DNA of 64,000 nucleotides from positions 36,168 through 100,167 of the forward strand of contig NZ_FOIN01000006.1 of the NCBI RefSeq assembly GCF_900102365.1, given 5' to 3'. Numbering within the stretch: position 1 is the stretch's first letter; every line of letters begins with the position of its first letter. The DNA comes from Thomasclavelia cocleata (lineage in GTDB: Bacteria > Bacillota_I > Bacilli_A > Erysipelotrichales > Coprobacillaceae). Below the pieces are notes generated by a model. That model did not search any database, was not told where the DNA came from, and saw only the letters and a program-made list of their open reading frames with translations. Below are positions 46,119 through 55,628 of the stretch, piece by piece. Made by a program: the position numbers and the translations under genes.

Positions 46119-47564
46119 TCAAACATCAGTTGAGTTGATAATGTCCACAAGTAATTCAGGATTTTTTTCTAATAATTCATGATAAATTATTAAACAATCT
46201 TTTACAAAATTCTTTGCCCTAGTACAATCATTTCTCTTGGTTGTTAAATTGAATCCATTTTCATCATAACAATTTGAAAAACATAGTGGACATAATTTTG
46301 AAGCCCAACAATGAGTACAATCATTTTTAGATTGTTCTATATAGTCATAATAATAATGTTTTATTAGTTCGTCTTTATTAAAACCTGTTTCAATATTACC
46401 AATTGATGGTGAATAACCAATTTTTTCACAAACTTTAAATTCACCATCGGTTGTGATATAAATTCTTTTTTGTCCTGGTATACAACAACCATTCATAGAA
46501 ATTATACAATCAGGTATTTGGCTAACTCTACGATTATTGACTTTTATGATTATTCTTCTTATAGCTTGAACTGCATAATCAAATGGATCATCAGTTTCTA
46601 AAGCTTTTCTTAAAAAGAAATCTTTTATTGGTTCTGATAATAATTTATTAGAGTTTTTAGTATTATCTTCAATCTCGTATGTTCCAGGTTTTACTTTTGT
46701 ATTTTCACAATTCACTTCTTTTGGCAGCCACTCTAATCCTGTAAAGAAATCATAAATTGCTTGTAATCTTTCATCTGTATATGGTGGACAAATCACAGTA
46801 TAAATTGATAAACATCTTTTAGCTCTTTCTCCAAAGGCATCTACTAAATTATGTAATCCCTCTATTGTCTTGTCAAATGTACCTTCATTGTTGGTAGAAA
46901 CTCTAAAATTATCATGGATAATTTTAGGGCCATCAATACTACAAGTAATAGCACAATCTTCTAGATTAGCAAAAAATTTAGCTCTTTCTCTAGTCATCAA
47001 AGATAAGTTAGTTGTTAATGCATAACTAATTTTCAAATCTTTGGGTTTATGTATATTTATATAATTTACAGTTTCTTCTATTAGATCAAATCGAACTAAA
47101 GGTTCACCACCATAAAATCCTATAACTAATTTACCTTTAGCTAAAGGTAATATATAGTCTAAAGCTTTTTTTATAGTTTCTACATCCATATTTTTGGCAG
47201 AAAAGTTTCTAAAAAAATCACTTTGTTCATTGTAAATACAATATTTACATCTAAAATTACAGTTTTCTGTTAATTCAAATACTACCTGATTAATCATTTC
47301 AGTCGAATGTTTAATAAGTTCTTTATATCCATCATAAAACTGAAGTTCATCTTCATTAGATAATATTTTTGAGTTTTCAATTATTGTTTTAATTTTTTCT
47401 ATTTCTTCATCTGAATATTTATCATAAACTTCTATACCATTTAATATATCGTTTAAAATATTATATTGTGCTGGTTCACATTTAAATACTTTTTCAGTTT
47501 TAGTATCATAAAAATATTTAGAATTAGATGTTGAAAATGTAATACCTAAATTAGATAAATTCAT
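46119..47564 (-). CDS. Radical SAM/SPASM peptide maturase
   Basis: 481 aa. Residues 1-90 form an N-terminal domain with a wing-like look that may bind the leader peptide. The radical SAM cluster motif CNFRCKYC gives Cys102, Cys106 and Cys109. GFYGGEPLVRFD is the SAM-binding GGEP motif. The C-terminal SPASM region has many Cys: NGCCIPGQ, FKVCEKIG, then CTHCWASKLCPLCFSNC and DC. This is the build of RiPP thioether-forming maturases and anaerobic sulfatase activators. The ATG at 47564 follows GAGTGATAAA, the pattern used in this genome; 47582 would add six residues. No exporter or protease is encoded nearby. Confidence 0.87.
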   Translation of the reverse strand: MNLSNLGITFSTSNSKYFYDTKTEKVFKCEPAQYNILNDILNGIEVYDKYSDEEIEKIKTIIENSKILSNEDELQFYDGYKELIKHSTEMINQVVFELTENCNFRCKYCIYNEQSDFFRNFSAKNMDVETIKKALDYILPLAKGKLVIGFYGGEPLVRFDLIEETVNYINIHKPKDLKISYALTTNLSLMTRERAKFFANLEDCAITCSIDGPKIIHDNFRVSTNNEGTFDKTIEGLHNLVDAFGERAKRCLSIYTVICPPYTDERLQAIYDFFTGLEWLPKEVNCENTKVKPGTYEIEDNTKNSNKLLSEPIKDFFLRKALETDDPFDYAVQAIRRIIIKVNNRRVSQIPDCIISMNGCCIPGQKRIYITTDGEFKVCEKIGYSPSIGNIETGFNKDELIKHYYYDYIEQSKNDCTHCWASKLCPLCFSNCYDENGFNLTTKRNDCTRAKNFVKDCLIIYHELLEKNPELLVDIINSTDV

Positions 47565-47599
47565 TTTATCACTCACTTTCATTTAAATGAGATATTTTT

Positions 47600-49390
47600 T
47601 ACACTTAATATAAAATCTTTTTTTGATAATATAATAATAAAAATCATATTTTAAATAAATGCAGATATATAAATAGTTAGTTTTTAGAATTAGGTGAAAA
47701 TTTTTAGTATCAGAAACGGCTTGTTAGGGTGTAATAAGTTGATAAAGTAAGACATATGAATTTATAAAGAATTTTTGGTTTACAAGTAAAATAATTAATT
47801 TTTACTATAATATTTACGGAAATAATTGTTTATTATGTTTATGATTATCTTAAAAAAATTCTACGCCATTCCATAATATATTTTCTAATTATTTTTAAAA
47901 GTTTTTCTAATGAAACAATATAGATTATTGTTTTGCAATCATGATATAAAATCTATCCTCCTAACTTATCAAATTGATTATTGAATAGCTTTTAATTACT
48001 ATATAATTCATATTTCTGATTTAATAAATTTTATTATTATTTATCTAGTATTTTTATATTTTTAATCTCTTATATACTTAAATTATAGTTATATAATAAT
48101 AATTTGTCAATAAATATACTATTTTTATAATAGTAATATGTTTATATTTGTAATAAATTATATTTTTTACATTATACTTTTTTATTCATTATTATAGCGG
48201 GGTGTAGTTAATGAAAAAATATTTTTAGAAAAAGGTGAAATAAATTATTGAAGCATATCTGTTTGTATTTGATAAAATACTAGAAATTAGTTGGGTGGTT
48301 CAATACTCCATTTGAAATATAATGATTTTTCTATATATATGCACTTTCTGTTTAGATAATATATTGAAATAATATGGAGATAGAAGAAGGTTTTTAATCT
48401 TATTAGAGAAATATAGAAAAAGGCTTAAATTATTTAGATTAGAGCTGAAATATAGATGAGAAATTAGAAGATTGAATAAAAATTATACCGACGAATACAT
48501 AGAAGTAACTGAAACTTTTGCTGCTTATAATATTTTAAATTATAAGTATGATACTTTTTTCAATTAGCTAATTATTTGTAATAGTTTTTATTACATGTTA
48601 GACAATTTTAAACATGAATTTTTTTGGATGATGATATATAGAGGATATAGTAGTTGAGAAATATGTAATAAGAGGCTATTAACTAATACTATAAAGCTAA
48701 GCTGCCATTAGAATTTTTATGTTTTCTCTCTAAATCATAATTTTTTTAATGACATCGTTTTGTTGATTGTATATGTACTAAAGATTATGAGGTTAATATA
48801 GAATGATTATTAAACCGATTTATAGAGGGATAATAGGACGATAAAAGAAACTATAGAGAACTGAATAATTTTGATGTTGTAAGAATTAGAATAATCGAAT
48901 AGAAAAACAAAATTATATTAGTTACTCTAAAATCAAAACAAGAGATGTATAGACATAAGAAATAAAATATAGCTATAATAAAAGATGTATTACTTAGTAC
49001 AAAAAAAGAACTTTATAAACAGTTCCTGATTTTTTCACTAATCAAAGGTAGTACCTAAATCATTTGATTAGTCATATAAAATATCTCAAACCAAGATAAA
49101 TTTTGAATCTATTGTGTGATCAAAATATTTTAGATTACTAAAAAATAGTAGTTATATTTTTTAATATTAAAAAGGATAATTTATTAAGATTTAATTAATT
49201 ATCCTTATACAACAATATTATGATAATATTTTTTATGCAAACCAATTTTTTAAAAATATTTTTTGAAAACATTATAATTACTTGAAAGAACCAATATATT
49301 TATTAATATAACATAAAATGAGTATTATTCTTTTTATATGATAATTGGTTTTATAATGCTTTTGAGATTTGTAGTTATAATAAAACCTTT
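47600..49390. other. Long AT-rich stretch without intact genes
   Basis: Nearly 1.8 kb without any frame I can support. On the minus strand AGGAGG near 47960 precedes a five-codon frame only. On the plus strand about 34 codons near 48478-48566 read like protein (KNYTDEYIEVTETFAAYNIL) before stopping, and other pieces are broken. It looks like an accessory region in decay, possibly the lost export or immunity genes of the RiPP locus; that link is a guess. Confidence 0.5.
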
Positions 49391-49406
49391 ATCATATATT
49401 TTTCTT

Positions 49407-49868
49407 TTATGATAAATTCCCATTTTTATCACAAGTAAGAGTAACAGTTTTGTTGGCAGTTGTAACTAAACTACCGTCATAATAATATTTTGCAGTAGCT
49501 TTTGCAATAGCTTTATTTTCTGATTTAGAAGCACTTTGACTTGTAATTTTCCAATTCGTAGAATAACTTTTAGCAGCTACACTAGAAGCTGTACATGTAG
49601 ATGATGTACCATTATAAGTAAAAGTCCCAGTAACACTTACTTCCCATACTGTTACATTTGAACTATTAACATATTTAGCTCTTTTAGTTGCAGTTTTTGT
49701 ACTGCTTGCTCTTGTCATAGTGTTTTCCGAAATTGTAATTTCGTAATATGAACCATCTTCTAAATATTTATAATATATGCTCTCACTGGTATTAGAATCT
49801 AACCCACAAATTTCAATAGGACTAAAGATTACTAACATTAATAATAAACTAGTTAAAATTTTTTTCAT
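49407..49868 (-). CDS. Small secreted beta-rich protein
   Basis: 153 aa. Signal peptide at residues 1-22 (KKILTSLLLMLVIFSP). The mature part is Ser/Thr-rich with alternating hydrophobic residues: KTATKRAKYVNSSNVTVWEV, VTGTFTYNGTSSTCTAS and a C-terminal KTVTLTCDKNGNLS, with two Cys that could pair. I remember similar secreted proteins of unknown function in Clostridia and Bacilli. The ATG at 49868 follows GGGGAAAATAAA. It may share a transcript with the upstream PadR/HAAS genes. Confidence 0.7.
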   Translation of the reverse strand: MKKILTSLLLMLVIFSPIEICGLDSNTSESIYYKYLEDGSYYEITISENTMTRASSTKTATKRAKYVNSSNVTVWEVSVTGTFTYNGTSSTCTASSVAAKSYSTNWKITSQSASKSENKAIAKATAKYYYDGSLVTTANKTVTLTCDKNGNLS

Positions 49869-49904
49869 TTTTATTTTCCCCACATATTTTATTTTTGATA
49901 ATTT

Positions 49905-50285
49905 TTATTCTTCAATAATTTCTAATTCTTCACGCAAATCCAACTCATTTTTTGCTATTTCATAAAGCTGATTTAGTCGATATATTTTAAAAATACTGAT
50001 CAAGATAATAGCAATGATCAAAATAGATATTAACCACTTTATATATTGTTTTCTTTTTAATATTTTTAAAATTGTATCAGTATCAATTTCTTCAATATAT
50101 GAAGCTGCTACTTCATTTGGTTTGCCAAATTCTTTTACAATATTATCATAATCACACTTATTTTCTAAATTTGAAGATTCCAAAATTCTTTGTTCCATCA
50201 TTTTCAAAAAATCTTTTTTGTCTTTTGAATTAATTGGAATGATTTTCTTGATCTCGTTTATGTATTTTTTTATATCACTATTCAT
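49905..50285 (-). CDS. HAAS-type (DUF1700/DUF6120-like) membrane protein paired with PadR
   Basis: 126 aa. Residues 1-70 form a helical HAAS-like domain (LKMMEQRILESSN, YDNIVKEFGKPNEVAASYIE), followed by one TM helix (WLISILIIAIILISIF) and a short acidic tail. Genes of this type nearly always follow PadR regulators, and here the start overlaps the padR stop by 8 bp. The pair probably senses something at the membrane; mechanism unknown. Confidence 0.75.
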   Translation of the reverse strand: MNSDIKKYINEIKKIIPINSKDKKDFLKMMEQRILESSNLENKCDYDNIVKEFGKPNEVAASYIEEIDTDTILKILKRKQYIKWLISILIIAIILISIFKIYRLNQLYEIAKNELDLREELEIIEE

Positions 50286-50619
50286 CTACTCTCTCCCCTT
50301 CGCCATACTCCAAAATATCAAAAACACCTTGGATGTTCTTTTTGAATTCTTCTCTAACAGATATTAAATAGTCTTTACCTGATGCTTCTAATTTATAATA
50401 AACCCTAATTCTTTTTCTTACTATAATATCATAGCTGCTTATGTATCCTTTTTTTAATAATGTATGAACAACAGGATATAATGTTCCTTCTTTTATATCC
50501 AAAGCACCATGTGAAATTTCTTTAATCATTTTAACAATTTCATATCCATAACAATCTTTAGAATTAAGAATACTTAAAACAAGCATATCAAAATTAAAAA
50601 AAGTATTTGCTTTTGCCAT
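50278..50619 (-). CDS. PadR family transcriptional regulator
   Basis: 113 aa. Winged-helix PadR domain: LVLSILNSKDCYGYEIVKMI, then the recognition region EGTLYPVVHTLLKKGYI and wing RVYYKLEASGKDYL. The ATG at 50619 follows AGGTGATGAAA. Upstream, 50640-50760 is very AT-rich with imperfect TATAGTA palindromes that could be its operator. Likely represses its own operon and perhaps the divergent MATE gene at 50890. Confidence 0.87.
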   Translation of the reverse strand: MAKANTFFNFDMLVLSILNSKDCYGYEIVKMIKEISHGALDIKEGTLYPVVHTLLKKGYISSYDIIVRKRIRVYYKLEASGKDYLISVREEFKKNIQGVFDILEYGEGERVDE

Positions 50620-50889
50620 TTTCATCACCTATCTATAATAATATATATTATTATACACTTTAATCAATTACAATACTTATAATAGTATTTTTACTATAAA
50701 ATGATATTTATACTATATTTTATAATTGTATAAGATTATTTTTTGATAGTGGAAATCATAGTTAATATCATCATGGTGGAGAAATTGTTTTAATTAGTAT
50801 CAGTTTAATGATAATAAATAAAGATTAAGGGATATAAGATTGACTTTAAATATTACTATGGATATGATATATCAAAGGGAGGTAGAAAA

Positions 50890-52212
50890 GTGGAAACAAA
50901 ACTTACAGAGGGGAAAATTACTAAATCTTTATTATTATTTTCACTACCAATGATTTTAGGAAATCTTTTACAACAGTTATATAATGTTGCAGATACATTT
51001 ATAGTTGGAAAATATCTAGGCTCTGAGGCTTTAGCAGCAGTTGGTTCGTCATTTACACTGATGACTTTTTTAACATCAATAATTTTAGGATTATGCATGG
51101 GGAGTGGAATTTTATTTTCGATGTTATATGGTGCAAAAGAAATAGATAAGATGAAAGTATCATTTTTTGTTTCTTTTATAGGAGTAGGTATTATTTCGAT
51201 CTTGTTAGAAGGAATATGTATTGTAGCAATTAATCCAATATTAGTATTTATGAATATTCCTACAGATGTTTATCAAATTACTTATGATTATTTAATTATT
51301 ATATTTATTGGGATATTTTTTACATTTATTTATAATTATTTTGCGTCATTATTAAGATCTCTAGGGAATTCTAAGATTCCTTTAATTTTTTTAGCAATTG
51401 CTTCAATAATTAATATTGTTTTAGATATATTTTTTATTGTTAGTTTAAATATGGGGGTGTCAGGAGCTGCATTAGCTACATTAATTGCTCAAATTTTTAG
51501 TGCTTTAGGAATCATGATCTATGTACTTGTTTTTAAAAAGGAACTTTTACCACAAAGACAACATTATTATTTTGATAAAGAGATCTTTAAGAAGATTAAA
51601 GATTATTCACTTTTAACATGTATCCAGCAATCAGTGATGAATTTTGGTATCTTACTAATTCAAGGATTGGTTAATAGTTTTGGAATAATTACAATGTCAG
51701 CGTTTGCAGCAGCTGTAAAAATTGATTCTTTTGCTTATATGCCTGTTCAAGATTTTGGTAATGCTTTTGCAACCTTTATTGCTCAAAATAAAGGGGCTGC
51801 TTTGGAATCAAGGATTAAAGAAGGATTAAAGGCAGCTATTAAAGCAGCAACAATCTTTTGTTTAATTATTTCTTGTTTAGTTTTTATTTTTGCAGATAAA
51901 TTAATGATGATATTTATTGATCCCTCTAAACATGAAATTATTAGACAAGGAGTTGAATATCTTCAAATTGAAGGGGTTTGTTATTTAGGGATTGGATGTT
52001 TATTTTTACTATATGGATATTATCGTGGTATTGGTAAACCAGGAATTTCAGTAGTTTTAACAGTAGTTTCATTAGGAACTAGAGTTTTACTAGCTTATTT
52101 ATTAGCACCAGTATTTGCAACAACTGCAATCTGGTGGTCGATACCAATTGGATGGTTTCTAGCGGATTTTATTGGTATTGTTTATGGAATTAAAAAGGAA
52201 GATTGGCTATAA
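50890..52212 (+). CDS. MATE family efflux transporter
   Basis: 440 aa with 12 TM segments in two bundles. SLPMILGNLLQQLYNVADTF and FGNAFATFIAQNKGAA are typical of the DinF/NorM-like MATE branch. Start is GTG after AGGGAGGTAGAAAA. Exports cationic drugs or metabolites with Na+ or H+. Divergent from the PadR operon. Bases 52213-52637 hold no gene. Confidence 0.92.
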   Translation: METKLTEGKITKSLLLFSLPMILGNLLQQLYNVADTFIVGKYLGSEALAAVGSSFTLMTFLTSIILGLCMGSGILFSMLYGAKEIDKMKVSFFVSFIGVGIISILLEGICIVAINPILVFMNIPTDVYQITYDYLIIIFIGIFFTFIYNYFASLLRSLGNSKIPLIFLAIASIINIVLDIFFIVSLNMGVSGAALATLIAQIFSALGIMIYVLVFKKELLPQRQHYYFDKEIFKKIKDYSLLTCIQQSVMNFGILLIQGLVNSFGIITMSAFAAAVKIDSFAYMPVQDFGNAFATFIAQNKGAALESRIKEGLKAAIKAATIFCLIISCLVFIFADKLMMIFIDPSKHEIIRQGVEYLQIEGVCYLGIGCLFLLYGYYRGIGKPGISVVLTVVSLGTRVLLAYLLAPVFATTAIWWSIPIGWFLADFIGIVYGIKKEDWL

Positions 52213-52637
52213 GCCTAATATAATCTTTCTTTTTATTTTATGTAAATTTAGATATAATTAGTTTTTTATAATATTTGCTACTCTTTTAAATAATTTCCAT
52301 AATTATAATAAAATTTAAAATATGTATTTTTGGTTATTCTAATCATTTTCTTTATACATGTTGTTAATATATTATGTAACAAATAATACCTTTATGATTA
52401 TAGTATATAATTGTTGATATCCTTGTTTTTATGATATACAATATTAGTGTAAAAAGATTTATTGACAAAAAACTATAACGTAGATTTAAAAGTTATTTAA
52501 TGATTAATTTGATAGGTTAGGAGGGAAGAAAGGTATATCGTGGTTATTAAATACTTATAAATATAGATGTTTTAATTTAGATAATTAAGGATAATTTTAG
52601 AAAAAATAGTTTAATATGGAGGAAGAGGGGAAAATTT

Positions 52638-52811
52638 ATGTTTAAATATATAGTAGCAGTATTTGTAACAATAATAGGTTTTTTATCAGTATTTGCTATA
52701 TTAATGATTCCATTTATGAAGAGTGGTGGATTTGAATTGTTAGCTTGTGCTTTGGCATTGTCTATTCAGATATCAATAATTGCAATATATTTTGATAATA
52801 AAATAAAATGA
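52638..52811 (+). CDS. Small two-TM membrane protein (tandem copy 1)
   Basis: 57 aa with two hydrophobic helices (YIVAVFVTIIGFLSVFAIL and ACALALSIQISIIAIYF) joined by MIPFMKSGGF, ending in basic residues. GGAAGAGGGGAAAATTT precedes the ATG. The next small gene encodes a relative of the same topology. No known family. Confidence 0.6.
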   Translation: MFKYIVAVFVTIIGFLSVFAILMIPFMKSGGFELLACALALSIQISIIAIYFDNKIK

Positions 52812-52865
52812 ATAGGTTGTGTTTAAAAATAATTTTTAAAACTATAAGGTTAGGGAGAAAAAAAG

Positions 52866-53051
52866 GTGTTAAAATATATATTTGCAATAATTGGTACTAT
52901 CATATATTTTATATGTGTATTTGGAATTTTAATGTTTCCTTTTATAGAGACTCATTCTTTGGATGGCTGGATGAGTATGATTATGTGTTTTTTAACTTTA
53001 TCAATTCAGGTTTCGTTAATTATGGTATATTTTAATCATAAAAAAGGATAA
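52866..53051 (+). CDS. Small two-TM membrane protein (tandem copy 2)
   Basis: 61 aa; aligns end to end with copy 1 (LKYIFAIIGTIIYFICVFGI against FKYIVAVFVTIIGFLSVFAI; both have LSIQ in helix 2 and end in YF followed by basic residues). Start is GTG after AGGGAGAAAAAAAG. A duplicated pair of this size could be a small multidrug-type pump, holin-like or regulatory peptides; nothing decides. A hairpin (53061-53083) follows. Confidence 0.6.
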   Translation: MLKYIFAIIGTIIYFICVFGILMFPFIETHSLDGWMSMIMCFLTLSIQVSLIMVYFNHKKG

Positions 53052-53060
53052 TTATTTTGG

Positions 53061-53089
53061 ATATAACCCATAATGGGTTATATTTTATA
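53061..53089 (+). terminator. Terminator before the biotin operon
   Basis: ATATAACCCA, TAA loop, TGGGTTATAT, then TTTATA. It separates the small membrane genes from birA. Confidence 0.6.
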
Positions 53090-53095
53090 CACATA

Positions 53096-53126
53096 TTGTA
53101 AACTTATATTAAAAATAAGTTTACAA
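53096..53126. promoter_or_regulatory. BirA operator
   Basis: TTGTAAAC, 15 bases, GTTTACAA: an exact match to the Firmicute BirA operator (TTGTAAAC-N14/15-GTTTACAA). The dyad extends to 17 pairs. It lies 40 bp before the birA start, so BirA with biotinyl-AMP should repress birA-bioY-bioB-bioD. Confidence 0.88.
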
Positions 53127-53165
53127 TATGTGAGGTTTTTGTTATGCTTAAAAAGAGGTGAGAGA

Positions 53166-54128
53166 ATGAGTGTTAAAAATGAAATTATAAGTTTATTAGA
53201 AAAAAATAGAGATACTCCTATTTCAGGACAAGTAATAGCTGATAGTTTAAATGTTACTAGAGCAGCAGTTTGGAAAGCAATCAAAGTTTTAAAAGAGGAA
53301 GGTTATAATATTGATGGGACACCAAATAAAGGGTATATACTATTAGGAAATAATGATATTTTATCGAGTCAAGGAATTGCTTGTTATTTAGATGAAGATA
53401 TAGATATTTATACATATAAGTGTTTAGATTCTACAAATACCCAGATGAAAAAATTAGCAGTTGATGGTGGTAAAGATCATTCAGTAATTATAGCAGAACA
53501 GCAAAGTGCTGGAAGAGGACGTTTTGGTCGTAGTTTTTATTCACCAGCTAAAAAAGGGATTTATATGAGTGTATTATTGAAAAGCTGTAAAAATATTCAT
53601 GATGCTACAATTATTACAATTCAAAGTGCAGTTGCAATAAATCGAGCAATTAAAAGATTATATAATTTGAAAACAGATATAAAGTGGGTTAATGATTTGT
53701 ATTATCAAGGAAAAAAGATTTGTGGGATTTTAACTGAAGTGATTAGTGATTTTGAAAGTGAAATGATTGAGGCAATTATTATTGGAATTGGTATTAATGT
53801 TTCTACAAGTGAGTTTCCAAGTGAACTTCAAAATAGAGCAACATCATTAGGATTAAATAATGCTAATCGTAATCAGTTTATTGCAGAAATTTTAAGACAG
53901 TTATTTTCTATTATTGATGAGGATTTTGAATTGGTTTTAGCTGAATATAAGAGATTATCGTGTGTTTTAGATAAAGAAATTGAATTTAATGTAAAAGGAC
54001 AAAAATATAAGGGAATTGTTAAAGATATCAATGATTTTGGTAATTTAGTTGTTGAAAGTGATGGAAAAGAAATGATTTTAAATTCAGGAGAAATTAGTAT
54101 TATTGGAGAATTTTATGAAACAAAATAA
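53166..54128 (+). CDS. birA: Biotin-protein ligase / biotin operon repressor BirA
   Basis: Bifunctional enzyme that makes biotinyl-AMP, biotinylates carboxylase subunits, and represses biotin genes. N-terminal winged helix (residues 1-60: SGQVIADSLNVTRAAVWKAI), ligase motif GRGRFGRSF, KWVNDL and GKKICGILTE, and an SH3-like C-terminal domain. The ATG at 53166 has AGAGGTGAGAG upstream; an earlier in-frame ATG at 53073 would sit across the operator. 320 aa. Overlaps bioY by 14 bp. Confidence 0.95.
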   Translation: MSVKNEIISLLEKNRDTPISGQVIADSLNVTRAAVWKAIKVLKEEGYNIDGTPNKGYILLGNNDILSSQGIACYLDEDIDIYTYKCLDSTNTQMKKLAVDGGKDHSVIIAEQQSAGRGRFGRSFYSPAKKGIYMSVLLKSCKNIHDATIITIQSAVAINRAIKRLYNLKTDIKWVNDLYYQGKKICGILTEVISDFESEMIEAIIIGIGINVSTSEFPSELQNRATSLGLNNANRNQFIAEILRQLFSIIDEDFELVLAEYKRLSCVLDKEIEFNVKGQKYKGIVKDINDFGNLVVESDGKEMILNSGEISIIGEFYETK

Positions 54129-54675
54129 ATTGTTTACAACAACTAATATTATTTATTGTTCACTTTTTACAGCTTTAATAACGATTGGTGCTTTTATTCA
54201 GATTCCAGTTCCATATATGGATTATTTTACATTACAATTTTTCTTTGTTTTATTAGCGGGAATTTTATTAGGATCTAAATTAGGGGGATTAGCTGTTTTA
54301 TTATATGTGGTTATTGGATTGGCTGGTTTACCAGTATTTGCTTCTGGTGGAGGATTGGCATATGTTTTAAGACCAAGTTTTGGATATTTACTTGGATTTA
54401 TTGTAGGTGCATATTTAACTGGTTTAGTAAGTGAAAGAGTAACTTGGACACCTATAAAAAGATATACATTTGCGGTGTTTTGTGGTTTATTAGCAACATA
54501 TTTTATTGGGTTGAGTTACAAATATTTTATTTTGAATTATTATGTTGGAACACCTATTTCATGGAAATTAGTTTTATTATCATGTTTTCCACTTGATTTA
54601 CCAGGTGATATTTTTCTAAGTGTGATTGCAATAGGCGTAGGGGTACGATTTAAGAAAAGAGGCTTAGGATGTTAG
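54115..54675 (+). CDS. bioY: Biotin transporter substrate-binding component BioY
   Basis: S component of an ECF transporter, six TM helices, 186 aa. VPYMDYFTLQFFFVLLAGIL, then GLAGLPVFASGGG and RPSFGYLLGF are BioY hallmarks. Start chosen at 54115 for the ATTGGAGAA site inside the end of birA. The ECF ATPase/T subunits are not in this window. Confidence 0.95.
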   Translation: MKQNKLFTTTNIIYCSLFTALITIGAFIQIPVPYMDYFTLQFFFVLLAGILLGSKLGGLAVLLYVVIGLAGLPVFASGGGLAYVLRPSFGYLLGFIVGAYLTGLVSERVTWTPIKRYTFAVFCGLLATYFIGLSYKYFILNYYVGTPISWKLVLLSCFPLDLPGDIFLSVIAIGVGVRFKKRGLGC

Positions 54676-55628
54676 AAAAGATAGTAAGGCAAATTATTGC
54701 TGGTCAGGATATTAGTCGTAAAGAGGCAGAGTTTTTAATTGATGTTGATTTACAGCAGTTGAAACAGGCAGCTAATCAAATTAGAGAATATTTTTGTGGT
54801 AATGATTTTGATTTATGTTCAATTATAAATGGTAAAAGTGGTAGATGTAGTGAGGATTGTAAGTATTGTGGACAATCAATTCATTATCAAACAAAGATTA
54901 AAGTTTATGATTTACTTGAAAAGGAGATTATTGAGGATATAGCTGTTTATAATGCTAATCAAGGTGTGGGACGTTTTTCAATTGTTACTTCAGGTCGATA
55001 TTTAAGTGATGAAGAATTTTCAAAGATTATTGAAATATATCAATATCTTAATAATAGAGTTAAGATTTCTTTATGCGCTTCACTAGGTTTATTAAACTTA
55101 GAACAATTTAATGAACTAAAAGCAGTAGGGGTTAAAAGATACCACAATAATTTAGAAACCTCAAGAAACTATTTTACAAAGATTTGTACAACTCATAGTT
55201 ATGATCAAAAGATCAAAACTATTAAAGCTGCTAAACAGGCAGGATTAGAAATATGTAGTGGTGGAATTATGGGAATGGGTGAATCTTGGAATGATCGTCT
55301 GGATTTGGCTTTTGAGCTTAAGAGTCTAAAAGTGAATTCTATTCCGATTAATATATTAAATCCTATTTTAGGAACACCATTACAAGACCATAAGCCTTTG
55401 GCAAAAGAAGAAATTGAACGGATCATAGCTGTCTTTAGGTTTATTCATCCTAGTGCAGTAATAAGAATGGCTGGAGGTAGAGGTTTATTGAATGATAAAG
55501 GAATGGGTGTTTATAAAAGTGGAGGTAATGGTGCAATTACAGGTGATATGTTAACAACCCAAGGAATTACAATTGCTGAAGATAAAAAGATGATTAAGAT
55601 GTTAGGGTTTAAGGTAAATAAAATATGA
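54669..55628 (+). CDS. bioB: Biotin synthase
   Basis: Radical SAM enzyme that inserts sulfur into dethiobiotin. The CxxxCxxC cluster is CSEDCKYCGQS, the HNLETS-like motif is YHNNLETS, and GGIMGMGES plus RMAGGRG follow. 319 aa. Overlaps bioY by 7 bp and bioD by 4 bp. Confidence 0.96.
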   Translation: MLEKIVRQIIAGQDISRKEAEFLIDVDLQQLKQAANQIREYFCGNDFDLCSIINGKSGRCSEDCKYCGQSIHYQTKIKVYDLLEKEIIEDIAVYNANQGVGRFSIVTSGRYLSDEEFSKIIEIYQYLNNRVKISLCASLGLLNLEQFNELKAVGVKRYHNNLETSRNYFTKICTTHSYDQKIKTIKAAKQAGLEICSGGIMGMGESWNDRLDLAFELKSLKVNSIPINILNPILGTPLQDHKPLAKEEIERIIAVFRFIHPSAVIRMAGGRGLLNDKGMGVYKSGGNGAITGDMLTTQGITIAEDKKMIKMLGFKVNKI

